DNA from: Campylobacter concisus
GTDB taxonomy: Bacteria; Campylobacterota; Campylobacteria; Campylobacterales; Campylobacteraceae
Direction: 5' to 3'
Assembly: GCF_003048405.1 (NCBI RefSeq)
Contig: NZ_PIQS01000001.1
Location: 310,001-374,000 of the forward strand
DNA length: 64,000 bases
Positions 23,523 through 32,624 of this stretch are shown here, one piece after another. A program made the position numbers and the translations under genes. The notes below the pieces were generated by a model. That model had not been told where the DNA came from and made no database searches. It was given only the letters and a program-made list of their open reading frames with translations. Positions within the stretch are counted from its first letter, which is position 1. Every line of letters starts with the position of its first letter.

Positions 23523-23818
23523 AAGAGTGCCAAAATTGGGTAGATTTGGCAAAACAAATCGAGTATATTTTTGAGCGTATCGACGTAGAGCTAATTAGAA
23601 AAGTGGCAACGCTTGATGATGAGGCCTTGCGTCTATGTTTTTGTGTGATGATTTGTGAGTGGCTAAAAGGGGCAAAATTTATCCCTACAAAGCAAGCTAG
23701 AGTAAAACTTGCAACGGCCCTAAAACAAAAAGGGCTTAGTAGAAAAAGAGTGGCAGAGCTAGCGAACGTCAGCACAAGAACAATTTACAGATTAGGACAC
23801 GAAAATGACGAACGATGA
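23519..23818 (+). CDS. Small HTH protein between terminase and portal
   Basis: This 99-aa protein uses a GTG start with a GGAGG site 6 nt upstream, overlapping the terminase stop. The N-terminal part is helical; the C-terminus is a resolvase-type helix-turn-helix (ALKQKGLSRKRVAELANVST, then RTIYRLG). Its first codons contain a 24-bp sequence repeated upstream of the capsid gene, so it may regulate late genes by binding that sequence; this is speculative. Confidence 0.6.
   Translation: MKECQNWVDLAKQIEYIFERIDVELIRKVATLDDEALRLCFCVMICEWLKGAKFIPTKQARVKLATALKQKGLSRKRVAELANVSTRTIYRLGHENDER
23528..23551 (+). repeat. 24-bp repeat copy 1 (TGCCAAA-N10-TTTGGCA)
   Basis: This is identical over 24 bp to 31063-31086. 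It is itself an inverted repeat with 7-bp arms. This copy lies in codons 4-11 of the HTH gene. Confidence 0.85.
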
Positions 23819-25379
23819 AAGAATAAGCTACCTCGAGGAGTTAGTGCAGACAGCATACAACGGATATGCGGAGTATAAACCATTTTTTGACAAGCTAAAT
23901 GACGCTTATTTGCTTGTGTTAGAAAGCAAGCAGTATAACAGCCTAAAAGAGAGAAACAAGAGCAAAAACTACACACCAAAGCTAAATTCAAAAGCAAAAA
24001 GGATATATGACGGCCTAACCGAAACATATTTCAACAATGACACATTTGCCAAGCTAGAGCCTTATGTAAACTCAACACATGACGTGATCAACAAGTGGCA
24101 AGAGGCACTAAATTTCTATTGCGACAAGATAAATTTGTATAAGATCTTTTCGCCTATCTTTTTAAAAGCTGCTTTCTCGGCAAGCTCGGTTGTAAAAGTG
24201 TTTTTGGGAAAAGATGAAGCAAAGATAGAGGAAGTGGATATAAACGACATCTATTTTGATCCTGATGCCAAAAATACAGACGACATCCGCTATATCGTGC
24301 ACAGAATTTACCTTACAACAAACGACATCAAAAAGCTAATCAAAAATAAAACATTTAAGCAAATTGATCTAAGCGAGAATAGACCTTATAAGAGAATTTG
24401 CCTAAATGAGATATACGAACTAAACGATGAGAAATGGAGCGTTAGCACGCTTTACAATAGCGAACTACTAAGAGATAAAGTAGAACTAAAAGACGGACAG
24501 CCATTTATTTTTGGCTATATGCTGCCACAAACAAAACGCAATACCGATAAAATGTTTGTTTGCGCTTATGGCGAGCCTGCTCTTGCTTCGCTTTTGCCTT
24601 TACAAGATGAGCTAAATGCGATCAGAAACTCAATTACGGACGTAACAAGAAACCAAGCAACGCCAAAGATCATTTTTAACCGAAGTGCAAGTATATCAAG
24701 GGCTGATTTAGAGCGCCCAAGTGGTGCGATTTTTACTGATAGCCCAGCAGACATCAAGATAATACCGCCTGGCGACATCAACGCTTCAATGGCTACACTT
24801 CAAGTGATCGAGCAGGAGATGAGCGAAGTAAGCGGAGTAAGCCCACAGCAAAACGGAGCACCAACAACTAGGCAAGAAACAGCAACAATGGCGTCAATTA
24901 TGGCAAATGAGGGTAGCGTAAGGCTTCAAGGGTATATAAGAACCTACAATGAGACCTTTTTTGAGCCTATATTTGAACGCCTTGCATTTTTAGTTTGGAA
25001 ATATGGCGATCCATTATTTTTTGCAGGGTTTAATCGTGGTGAAGCACCGAGCTTTAACATAAACCTAAACACTGGGATAGGCGCATTAAACAAAGAGGTG
25101 CAAAAGAAAAGTCTAATGGATGCTAGCGGGATTATATCAGCTCAATTCGGTATGTGCTTACAACTTGGGGACGGCGATGGTGCAAATAGAATGAAAGAAG
25201 CAAACGAGAAAATCCTATTAGAGCTATTGCCACTATATGGCATAAAAGACCCAGAGAATTTTATCGGAAAGGAGAGTGAGCTTGCTAAACAACTTAAGCC
25301 ACAGGCTATTTTACCAAGCGTGGCAGAGCCTATCGCAGAAGCAGGAGCTTTACCAGCTGACGCAATGCCAAGCGTTTAG
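23805..25379 (+). CDS. Portal protein
   Basis: This 524-aa protein is of podovirus/P22-like portal type, with an N-terminal helical domain (YNGYAEYKPFFDKLNDAYLL), and the blocks VDINDIYFDPDAKNTDD (about 145-161), LPLQDELNAIRNSITDVTRN (about 264-283) and the clip/barrel zone PPGDINASMATLQ to GAPTTRQETATMASIMANE (about 320-370). It forms the head vertex ring through which DNA is packaged. It overlaps the upstream gene by 14 bp. Confidence 0.85.
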   Translation: MTNDERISYLEELVQTAYNGYAEYKPFFDKLNDAYLLVLESKQYNSLKERNKSKNYTPKLNSKAKRIYDGLTETYFNNDTFAKLEPYVNSTHDVINKWQEALNFYCDKINLYKIFSPIFLKAAFSASSVVKVFLGKDEAKIEEVDINDIYFDPDAKNTDDIRYIVHRIYLTTNDIKKLIKNKTFKQIDLSENRPYKRICLNEIYELNDEKWSVSTLYNSELLRDKVELKDGQPFIFGYMLPQTKRNTDKMFVCAYGEPALASLLPLQDELNAIRNSITDVTRNQATPKIIFNRSASISRADLERPSGAIFTDSPADIKIIPPGDINASMATLQVIEQEMSEVSGVSPQQNGAPTTRQETATMASIMANEGSVRLQGYIRTYNETFFEPIFERLAFLVWKYGDPLFFAGFNRGEAPSFNINLNTGIGALNKEVQKKSLMDASGIISAQFGMCLQLGDGDGANRMKEANEKILLELLPLYGIKDPENFIGKESELAKQLKPQAILPSVAEPIAEAGALPADAMPSV

Positions 25380-25533
25380 GGATTTTTCAGAATATCTATT
25401 AGGGCTTTATGCGGCAAGTGTGACCGCTAGCCAAAATGAAAAGAACAGCGATGAAATAAGGTTAAGGGCGATTGAGAATATTAAAACACTCGAAAGCCTT
25501 TTAAGTTTTTTTGAAAATTACAAAGAGGAGTAA
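25282..25533 (+). CDS. Small out-of-frame gene overlapping the portal 3' end
   Basis: This is a protein of about 83 aa, helical (AFRDFSEYLLGLYAASVTAS, then LRAIENIKTLESLLSFFENY). It starts about 100 bp inside the portal gene: TTG at 25282 sits 6 nt after GGAGA, while GTG at 25276 is an alternative but too close. It extends 154 bp past the portal and ends 3 bp before the scaffold-like gene. It may be a head-completion or chaperone protein; no family is recognised. Confidence 0.55.
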   Translation: MLNNLSHRLFYQAWQSLSQKQELYQLTQCQAFRDFSEYLLGLYAASVTASQNEKNSDEIRLRAIENIKTLESLLSFFENYKEE

Positions 25534-25536
25534 TAA

Positions 25537-26187
25537 ATGACAGAGCAAGAAGCACTAAACGAATTGGTAAGTATCGTAAATGGTGACGAGCAGGTAGAGC
25601 CTGAAACAAACGAAGTGGCACAAGAACCACAAGAGCAACCAGCGGAACAAGTAGCAGCGCCAGAGGAGCAAAAGAAAGAGGAGTTAAATATTGAAGCAAT
25701 TAAGCAAGCAATGGCTGAAGCCTTGGCTGCAAAAGAACAGCCACAAGAGCCAGCACAGCCACAGCTTGACCCTGAAAAACAAGCTTTGCTTGATAGCTTA
25801 GGTCTTGGAAATCTTGACGCACTAAAAGCTCAAATGGATCAAATCTCACAAGCTCAGGCAGCACAAGCAGAGGAAGCTAGGAGGCAAGCGGTCTTTGATA
25901 AAAACCTAGCAGAGTTTAAAAAAGACTACCCAACTATTCGCCCTGATGATTTAGCAGAGTTTGCAAAAGCTCATGGTATGAGTGATCTACTTGGCGAAAA
26001 TTATGTGGGTTGGAAAGCAGTCGCAATGGGGATGATCAATGTGGCAAAAAGCAAAGAAAAGCCAGACGAAATTTTAAGCGGCTCAAATGCAAGCAGTGAG
26101 CTATCGGCGTTTGATAGAGCCAAAAAAGGCGAGAACGTGAGCGACGTAGAATATGGTGCAGAGCTTTTGAAACTAGCAGGACTATAA
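25537..26187 (+). CDS. Scaffolding-like protein
   Basis: This 216-aa acidic Gln/Glu/Pro-rich protein has a disordered N-terminus (about 15-60, EEQKKEE-type), a long helical centre (QAQAAQAEEARRQAVF) and a compact C-terminal part (LLGENYVGWKAVAMGMINVA). This composition and position after portal fit phage scaffolding proteins, which shape the prohead and then leave. The AAAGAGGAGTAATAA site precedes the ATG. Confidence 0.6.
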   Translation: MTEQEALNELVSIVNGDEQVEPETNEVAQEPQEQPAEQVAAPEEQKKEELNIEAIKQAMAEALAAKEQPQEPAQPQLDPEKQALLDSLGLGNLDALKAQMDQISQAQAAQAEEARRQAVFDKNLAEFKKDYPTIRPDDLAEFAKAHGMSDLLGENYVGWKAVAMGMINVAKSKEKPDEILSGSNASSELSAFDRAKKGENVSDVEYGAELLKLAGL

Positions 26188-26198
26188 GGAGTTAAAAA

Positions 26199-26516
26199 AT
26201 GAGTTGGGATTGGGGCGGAAGCAATATAACACAAGGGCTTGGCAAAAATGGCGGTGGCTTTTTAAGTTGGCTTGGTGGTGACGCAGGTGGCACACCTAAC
26301 TGGCTAACAGCTTTAGGAACTGGTGGTGCGTTATGGAGCGCTTATAATCAAAGCAAAATGGCGAAAAAAGCATTTAATCTAAATAAAGATGCTTACGACT
26401 TTAACAAGATGCTTTCACAAAGGCAATTGCAAAGAGAAAATCAGGCAAACCAAAATTTAGTCAATGCTTGGAACGCATCAAACTTTCATAAACAACAAGA
26501 GGATGAGGCTTATTAA
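26199..26516 (+). CDS. Small Gly/Trp-rich internal virion protein candidate
   Basis: The N-terminus of this 105-aa protein (SWDWGGSNI, then GGGFLSWLGGDAGG) resembles small phage internal/ejection proteins. The rest is a Gln/Asn/Lys-rich helix (LSQRQLQRENQANQNLVNAW). It lies directly before two larger putative ejection proteins. The family assignment is by context. Confidence 0.5.
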   Translation: MSWDWGGSNITQGLGKNGGGFLSWLGGDAGGTPNWLTALGTGGALWSAYNQSKMAKKAFNLNKDAYDFNKMLSQRQLQRENQANQNLVNAWNASNFHKQQEDEAY

Positions 26517-26542
26517 TTTAAGCCTCACAAAAAGGAGCAAAA

Positions 26543-27772
26543 ATGCCATATTTTAACCCCAACAAGGTAGATTTTAACTATAACACGAACACAATAGACG
26601 CAGTGGGCGCTACTGGTAGAGCATTGTGGGATATTTACCAAGACAGCGTAAAAAACAACTTCACTAAGCAAAAGTTAGCAGAAGAGAATAGATCAAATTT
26701 AGCAACCGAGCAACACAACATAAATAAACTAAACGAAGATATTCGCCATCACACAACAACCGAAACTGAAACGGCAAATAATAACTCTATAATGCAAGGG
26801 CTTAGGCGTGATGAGCTTGGGCTAAAAGGTCAAGAACTAGGGCTAAAAGCAAATAAATACCAAAATGATGCCCTCTATAACCATCTAATGGCAAACGTTG
26901 CTTTGCAAAACGCAAACACAAACGCAAATAGACTTAATTTTGACGTGCAAAAATATAATAGTGGTCTAAATGATGATGAGCTAGAGACAAATTTAGCCTT
27001 TGATGCAGCAGGATTTACTTTGCCTGAGAACATAAAAGATCAAAGCCCACAAGTGCAAACTAGATACAAAAAGGCGATTTTAAATATCAATAATCCAAAA
27101 AATGGGATAAGTGCCTTGCTTGGTGATAACGCAGGGCTAAATGCAAACATTGCAATAAAGAAAAAACAACCAACACAAAAAGAGAGAGACGAGATAGCAG
27201 GGGTTTTTAGCCTGCTCGATCGAATAGTTGATGCAAAAAATAGCTTTACTGGTGGCGAGCAAGGGGCTATACAAAATTTAGGTCACTTTGTCGCTAAAGG
27301 GTTTAATATGCAAGACCCAAAAACGGAAAAATTTAAAAACGATTTAGGATTTATACAACAAGGGGCAAAAGATTTAGTTGGCACAGGCAAGATGTCAAAC
27401 TTACAATATCAAGACTTAATGGAGGTCTTGCCAAGTCCTAACTCTTGGACTGATACAACTTATAGAGTAAAGAATGATAGTTCAATAAATATGGGGCTAT
27501 CACAAATCACAAATAAAATACAAGCGCTAAAAGATAGTGGGATAGATACAGAGGATATTGAAAAAGCAGCAGCACAAAAATATCAGTATTATTTTGATAA
27601 TGGCTTTTTCGACCCTAAATTTAGAGAATTTGATGCAAGTGGCAAACGTATAGATAAAAGCAAACCGCAAGCACCACAAACGCCACAAGAGGGGCGAAGT
27701 TTGAAGAGTGAGAGAAACAATACACAAAAAAACTATGTAGATGCTGACGCACTTGGCATAAGTTTTAGATAG
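26543..27772 (+). CDS. Putative internal virion/ejection protein
   Basis: This 409-aa protein is rich in Asn, Gln and Lys and mainly helical (QELGLKANKYQNDALYNHLM). A central region (LLDRIVDAKNSFTGGEQGAI, then QQGAKDLVGTGKMSNLQYQD) resembles segments of phage DNA-ejection proteins and phage-internal hypothetical proteins. It is flanked by the small Gly-rich gene and the 1072-aa protein, forming an ejection cassette by inference. Confidence 0.5.
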   Translation: MPYFNPNKVDFNYNTNTIDAVGATGRALWDIYQDSVKNNFTKQKLAEENRSNLATEQHNINKLNEDIRHHTTTETETANNNSIMQGLRRDELGLKGQELGLKANKYQNDALYNHLMANVALQNANTNANRLNFDVQKYNSGLNDDELETNLAFDAAGFTLPENIKDQSPQVQTRYKKAILNINNPKNGISALLGDNAGLNANIAIKKKQPTQKERDEIAGVFSLLDRIVDAKNSFTGGEQGAIQNLGHFVAKGFNMQDPKTEKFKNDLGFIQQGAKDLVGTGKMSNLQYQDLMEVLPSPNSWTDTTYRVKNDSSINMGLSQITNKIQALKDSGIDTEDIEKAAAQKYQYYFDNGFFDPKFREFDASGKRIDKSKPQAPQTPQEGRSLKSERNNTQKNYVDADALGISFR

Positions 27773-27782
27773 GGAAATAAAA

Positions 27783-30700
27783 ATGGCTTGGATAAAAATA
27801 CCTGAAAATAAAAGTGAAATGCAAATAGGTGGTAACTGGATAAAAATACCTAGTGGAGCAAAAGAAGTCGAGATACCTGATAATTTATTAGGCGCACAAC
27901 CAGCAGCAAATAGCGCACCAACTTATGCGCCGCCTGCCCCTGATATGAGTAAGGCAGTAGATGCTACGCCAAAGGAGAAGACGTGGTATGACAAAGTTGG
28001 CGAATTTGCGGATCAAATCTCTCCAATAAATGTCATAAAAGGCGTTGGCAAAGAGATTGGGGGAATGCTTGATTATTACCATTACGACGGAGCAAGTGGT
28101 GAAGATTTAGAAAAGAAAAAGGCTACTGAAGCGTTAGCAAGAGCAAAACATGCAGGTGATGATAGAAATATTTTATCTCAAATGGCAGGTTATGAAGACA
28201 AAGAAAAAGCGGTAAAGGATAGAACTGAAAATTTGCTCTACAACTGGGCTAAAAAGAATAATTATGATGATGTGAGGGAAGCAAACGGAAAATATTATCT
28301 TCAAAAAGGGGATAAATTTATCCCAGTAGATGAGCCTGGTATCGGTGATAGTCTTTCAACATATCTAAATGAAATGGGCGTGCCTATGGGTGCGATAAGT
28401 GTAGCTTCAGCCCTTTTGCCAACCAAAAAACTAAGCACAGCACAAAAAGCTATAAGCACAGCATTAACAACAGCTGGAGCAAGTGGAGCTGGAGCGGCTA
28501 TGGACTTAATGGCCGATAAAAGAATACTTGGCGATGAGACGATAAATGGCGATGATTATTTAAAACACGCTTTGCGTGGAGCAAGCGATGACGCTTTGAT
28601 CTCAGGCCCGCTTGCAACAATGGCATCTCCAGCAGTAAAAGAAGCACTTAAAAAAGGAGTTAGCAAGGCTAGTGATTATTCAATAGTAAAACCAGTTGCA
28701 AGATACGTGATAAATGACAATATCGGTGGAGCCGAAAAAGCAATAATAGATAAATTAGGCGGAGAAGCAAACGCGGCAGCAGCTCAAAATTTATCTAAAA
28801 ATGCACTTGGCGATGACCTTTATAAGACTTTACTAAACGACGATCAAACTTATACTTTACCAAAAGTTGGTAATGAAAAGATACAAAAAAGTATTAACTA
28901 CGTAAACGATAATATCTTAGCTCCAGCCCAAAAAATAACAAGAGATATGATAAAGGGCGAGGGGACAAGAGAACGAGAAATGGATATATTTTTAACTGCT
29001 CTTGGCAACGACGCTAAAGGGGCAGATATAATTGCCGATGCAGTAGCGAGAGACCCAAAAAGCTTTTCAAAAATTTATAAAATGTCAAGCGACTTAAACA
29101 CAGACGCAAAAAATGCTTTTCTTAATATGATAGAAAAGAAAAAGACAGCAGATATTTTAAGTGGATACGAAAAACGCACAAAAGATAACTTCGGCGAGGT
29201 GATAAACGCTCTTGACGATGCCTTTGTAGGCAAAGAAGCAAGCGCAAATTTACTGCAAGCGAAGCATGAACTTGGCACTCAGGCGCTAAGACTGCCAGCA
29301 GGGTATAGAGATAGCACATTGGAACTATTAGGAAACACCAAAGGCTTTAAAGGGCTTAACGAAGTAAGAAACGTGCTAAGTGCTGATATGGCAAGGCTAA
29401 CTGCTCCTGATGCTATCACAGCAGGCACCAAAAAGACGCTTGGCAAGATGATAGAAGCAGTAGATAGTGCAATAGACAATGTCGCCGAGCAAGCCTTTAA
29501 CGACCCAGCTCTTAGCCAAAAAGCAAAAGATGTTTTAAAGCAAGCAAGGAGCGAATATGCTCTTTTTAAAGAACTTCAAAACTCTAAAATTTACCATGAT
29601 GTAATAGGGGAGCTAAAGAGTAGTGGTGATATAACAAACTCACTCTTAAAAGCTCTCAATGCAGAAAATGGCTTAGATTTAAAAGCTCTTACAGCTAGAT
29701 TAAGCAGTAGCGAACAAGAAGCATTAGAAACTAACTTAATCCGTGGTGTAATAGAAAAATTTACCAAAGATGGAATAACTGACTTTTCTAAGGTGAGTGA
29801 TACTTTAAAAAATGCTCCGTTTGAGAGTAAAAGAGCGGTGGAGATAATGGGAGAGCTAAACAAAAAAGCTCCTATACTAAATAACACGTCTTCATTACTT
29901 GAAAAACTAACAGCAATTAACCCAAAGGCTAAAGAACTACAACAAGGCATAGGGCATTCAGTAACTGGAGCACTTATGACAATGAAGAGAAATTTAGCTA
30001 TTGAAAGGTTAAAATCACTACTCCCGGTATTAGGCAATGACGCATCATTAAAAAATCATATAAGAAATGCAATTAATAATGCAGGCGATCTAAAAAGTGT
30101 TATTAATAATCTTGAAAAGATAGAGATAAAAGATGTGCCAGAGAACTCAACTAAACTACTAGAAGCTTTTAAAAACGAGGTAAAGGCGTTAAGAGAAGAG
30201 GCTCAAACTGGAGAGATAAAAGGCGAGAATTTTATTACAAAGCAAAGCCCAGCGCCAAAGAGTGATTTAATGAAGATGGATAATGGGGCGTATAGACAAC
30301 ACTCTATGATCCGCCCCAACGATGATATAGTAGAACAAAAAGTCTTAAAAGATACTAAAGTAAATAATGCAATAAAAGAATTAAAAAAAGTTGATATTAG
30401 CACACTCAATAGTGAGCAAAAAAATATATATGATGTCTTTGTTGGAAAAAAAGACAAAATAGTTTTGCAAGGCCACGACCTAAATGATCTTTATTCTTTT
30501 GAGTATGGTTCAAGAAATGCTGGAGCAAAAAAAATAATGATAAAACACGCTGGAGTAGAAAAAACTGGGGGGCTTAACAATAATGAGCTTTTAAATATTA
30601 TGGACGTGATAAGGGGTGGAGACATAAATAGTGAGAGCTTTGAGAAGTTACCAGACAAAATAAGATATGCGTACACATTAGGGAAAAACGATGTAAAACT

Positions 30701-31001
30701 AAAAGTAGTTGTCGATGAATATAATGACGGCAAAAAAATCTTTGACTACTATAGCAATAGAAACTTTATTGATTATAACAAGAAAACGAGGGTAGATACC
30801 GATATGGCTACTATATCAAAAAATAACCAAAAAGGAGTAGAAAATCTACTTGATGCAATAGACAATAGTAGTGATAAGGCAGGCTTAGTTAAGAAAGTGC
30901 TATTAAACAAAGATATAAGCGACGGCGTAAAAGCTAAGGCAGTTAATAGGCTAACTAAAAATAAAACTAGCCAAGTAACTAAAAACTCAAATAATAATTA
31001 A
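27783..31001 (+). CDS. Large internal virion protein with C-terminal PBECR-like nuclease domain
   Basis: The N-terminus of this 1072-aa protein holds a tandem motif (AWIKIPENKSEMQIGGNW, then IKIPSGAKEVEIP). Residues about 190-270 contain Gly/Ala-rich segments (LTTAGASGAGAAMDLMADKR), and the long middle is helical. The C-terminal domain (about 905-1000) reads FEYGSRNAGAKKIMIKHAGV (His near 921), NNELLNIMDVIRGG, then LKVVVDEYNDGKKIFDYYSN. This resembles the phage Barnase-EndoU-ColicinE5/D-RelE (PBECR) nuclease group. It is inferred to be an ejected protein whose tail enters the cell. Confidence 0.6.
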   Translation: MAWIKIPENKSEMQIGGNWIKIPSGAKEVEIPDNLLGAQPAANSAPTYAPPAPDMSKAVDATPKEKTWYDKVGEFADQISPINVIKGVGKEIGGMLDYYHYDGASGEDLEKKKATEALARAKHAGDDRNILSQMAGYEDKEKAVKDRTENLLYNWAKKNNYDDVREANGKYYLQKGDKFIPVDEPGIGDSLSTYLNEMGVPMGAISVASALLPTKKLSTAQKAISTALTTAGASGAGAAMDLMADKRILGDETINGDDYLKHALRGASDDALISGPLATMASPAVKEALKKGVSKASDYSIVKPVARYVINDNIGGAEKAIIDKLGGEANAAAAQNLSKNALGDDLYKTLLNDDQTYTLPKVGNEKIQKSINYVNDNILAPAQKITRDMIKGEGTREREMDIFLTALGNDAKGADIIADAVARDPKSFSKIYKMSSDLNTDAKNAFLNMIEKKKTADILSGYEKRTKDNFGEVINALDDAFVGKEASANLLQAKHELGTQALRLPAGYRDSTLELLGNTKGFKGLNEVRNVLSADMARLTAPDAITAGTKKTLGKMIEAVDSAIDNVAEQAFNDPALSQKAKDVLKQARSEYALFKELQNSKIYHDVIGELKSSGDITNSLLKALNAENGLDLKALTARLSSSEQEALETNLIRGVIEKFTKDGITDFSKVSDTLKNAPFESKRAVEIMGELNKKAPILNNTSSLLEKLTAINPKAKELQQGIGHSVTGALMTMKRNLAIERLKSLLPVLGNDASLKNHIRNAINNAGDLKSVINNLEKIEIKDVPENSTKLLEAFKNEVKALREEAQTGEIKGENFITKQSPAPKSDLMKMDNGAYRQHSMIRPNDDIVEQKVLKDTKVNNAIKELKKVDISTLNSEQKNIYDVFVGKKDKIVLQGHDLNDLYSFEYGSRNAGAKKIMIKHAGVEKTGGLNNNELLNIMDVIRGGDINSESFEKLPDKIRYAYTLGKNDVKLKVVVDEYNDGKKIFDYYSNRNFIDYNKKTRVDTDMATISKNNQKGVENLLDAIDNSSDKAGLVKKVLLNKDISDGVKAKAVNRLTKNKTSQVTKNSNNN

Positions 31002-31035
31002 AAGCCCTATCTTTTAGGGCTTACTCTCTTTTTAA
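31002..31035 (+). terminator. Rho-independent terminator after the ejection cassette
   Basis: An 8-bp stem AAGCCCTA/TAGGGCTT (31002-31009, 31015-31022) is followed by CTCTTTTT. It separates the ejection genes from the capsid gene, implying a new promoter for the capsid transcript. Confidence 0.8.
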
Positions 31036-31062
31036 AATCAAAAACAAAAAATATTCTAACTT

Positions 31063-31086
31063 TGCCAAAATTGGGTAGATTTGGCA
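31063..31086 (+). repeat. 24-bp repeat copy 2 (TGCCAAA-N10-TTTGGCA)
   Basis: This is an exact copy of 23528-23551, located in the non-coding leader 48 bp before the capsid ATG. Nothing else in the leader resembles the HTH gene beyond this stretch. Confidence 0.85.
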
Positions 31087-31133
31087 CAGCCACAAATGAT
31101 AAATTGCCATTAAATTGCATAAAAGGAGCAAAA

Positions 31134-32117
31134 ATGGCAATAACAACTACTGGGTTTCAAGCCCCGGCAACAAAAAGAGAAGGGCTAAAGCCTTCGGTAT
31201 ATGAAAATATAATTTTAATAGGTGCTGATGAGACGCCTATACTTAAACTTATTGGCACTTCAAGTGTTAAAGGCATAGAGCACTCTTGGCTAACTGACAG
31301 CTTAGCTGCCCCAAAGAAAAACGCACAACTAGAGATTTCTGACTTTGACGATCAGATCAAATCAAGCGTGCAAAAGACTTCAAACGCAGTGCAAATTTTC
31401 ACTTCAAACGTTAGCGTTTCAAGAAGTATGCAAGCAGTGGCTACTTATGGTGGCAAAGAGCTAGAGCGCGAGACAGCTAAAAGAGCAAAAGAGCATAAGC
31501 TAGATATGGAATATGCTATTTTTGGGCTAGGCCGTGATGCTGATGTTAAAAAGAGTGTCTTTAAGGCACCGAGTGTTAGAACTGATGCAACAGCTGGAGA
31601 AATGGCAGGACTATTTTATTTCTTGGCTAAAGGTGCAGCTGCATTTGCTGCTGGCAGACGTGGCAATGTTGTAGCATTTGATAGCTCAGGCGATTGGAAA
31701 GGAACACCAAAAGAACTAACTGAGGCTGTGTTATCTGGACTATTACAAAATATTTGGGACGCAGGCACAACTCCAAAAGATGTATTCATTGGTGCTGATC
31801 TAAAGCCAGCTATTAACAAAATAGCAACTCGTCAATTTGGCAACGAGAAAAATATTAATTCAAGCGTTGTTAGCTTAGACACTGACTTTGGTAGGGTAAA
31901 TTTTAGACTTCATCGCTTCTTAAGTCCTAAATACGGCTTGGGTGATTGTATCATCGCAGGAGATTTTGATTATATGAAAAATGGTCTATTAGTGCCAACT
32001 GAACTAAAAGACGTGACTACTTCAAAAACAGCTATCCAAAAGAGATACTATACAGAAAGTTGTATCGAAGTAAGAAACGCAGATGCATTTGCAATAGGCG
32101 TTGGCTTAAAGGCGTAA
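31134..32117 (+). CDS. Major capsid protein (SU10/DUF5309-like)
   Basis: This 327-aa protein starts at MAITTTGFQAPATKREGL after a strong AAAAGGAGCAAAA site; an upstream in-frame ATG at 31062 lies in the repeat-containing leader and is rejected. Blocks IILIGADETPILKLIGTS, AQLEISDFDDQIKSSV, ELERETAKRAKEHKLDMEYA and the C-terminal KRYYTESCIEVRNADAFAIG fit the SU10-type HK97-fold capsid family. It forms the icosahedral shell. Confidence 0.8.
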   Translation: MAITTTGFQAPATKREGLKPSVYENIILIGADETPILKLIGTSSVKGIEHSWLTDSLAAPKKNAQLEISDFDDQIKSSVQKTSNAVQIFTSNVSVSRSMQAVATYGGKELERETAKRAKEHKLDMEYAIFGLGRDADVKKSVFKAPSVRTDATAGEMAGLFYFLAKGAAAFAAGRRGNVVAFDSSGDWKGTPKELTEAVLSGLLQNIWDAGTTPKDVFIGADLKPAINKIATRQFGNEKNINSSVVSLDTDFGRVNFRLHRFLSPKYGLGDCIIAGDFDYMKNGLLVPTELKDVTTSKTAIQKRYYTESCIEVRNADAFAIGVGLKA

Positions 32118-32119
32118 CA

Positions 32120-32503
32120 ATGCTTTGCGCTGAAGCCAAAAAACATTTGAGCTTTAAAACGACAGTAGGGATTAAACTCCCTGCTGATGATATGCTTGGC
32201 TCACTATTCTTGGAGGCTATGCTTTTTTGCTGCGATAAGTGTGTACCTACTATTTTACTAAGGCATTTTGGGAGCGAAGAAAGGCCTTATAGGAATATTG
32301 ATAAACAAACCTTCATTTGCGTGCCAGACGTGCCAAATTTTAGTGATCCAAAAGAGCATTTACAAATAGACGAAGCTCTGAGCTATGCAGTGATTAACTA
32401 TGTAGCTTTTTTGATCAACAAAGACACTTATTTTCGCACGCTAGCACTTGAAGCGATAGCAGACTACAACACAAACGAAATGAGTGACTATGACAGATTA
32501 TGA
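32120..32503 (+). CDS. Head-completion or neck protein candidate
   Basis: This 127-aa protein starts at MLCAEAKKHLSFKTT, 2 bp after the capsid stop. It contains CCDKCVPTILLRHFG and a helical C-terminus (LQIDEALSYAVINYVAFLIN). Position after the capsid gene suggests a head-tail adaptor. No family is recognised. Confidence 0.5.
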   Translation: MLCAEAKKHLSFKTTVGIKLPADDMLGSLFLEAMLFCCDKCVPTILLRHFGSEERPYRNIDKQTFICVPDVPNFSDPKEHLQIDEALSYAVINYVAFLINKDTYFRTLALEAIADYNTNEMSDYDRL

Positions 32504-32624
32504 ACTTATAAGAGTTTTGAAAAACGCAAGAGATTTAAGCAAGATAGACCTTTTGCGTTTTTTTAAAGAACTAGGCGAAAAACTAAAAAAAGCTAAAGAA
32601 ACTATAAAGGCTAAACAATGGTAA
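32490..32624 (+). CDS. Small helical phage protein (44 aa)
   Basis: The ATG at 32490 overlaps the previous gene by 14 bp, and the stop overlaps the tail-fibre start by 7 bp. The sequence MTDYELIRVLKNARDLSKID, then LLRFFKELGEKLKKAKET is natural and helical. It is real by packing; function is unknown. Confidence 0.5.
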   Translation: MTDYELIRVLKNARDLSKIDLLRFFKELGEKLKKAKETIKAKQW

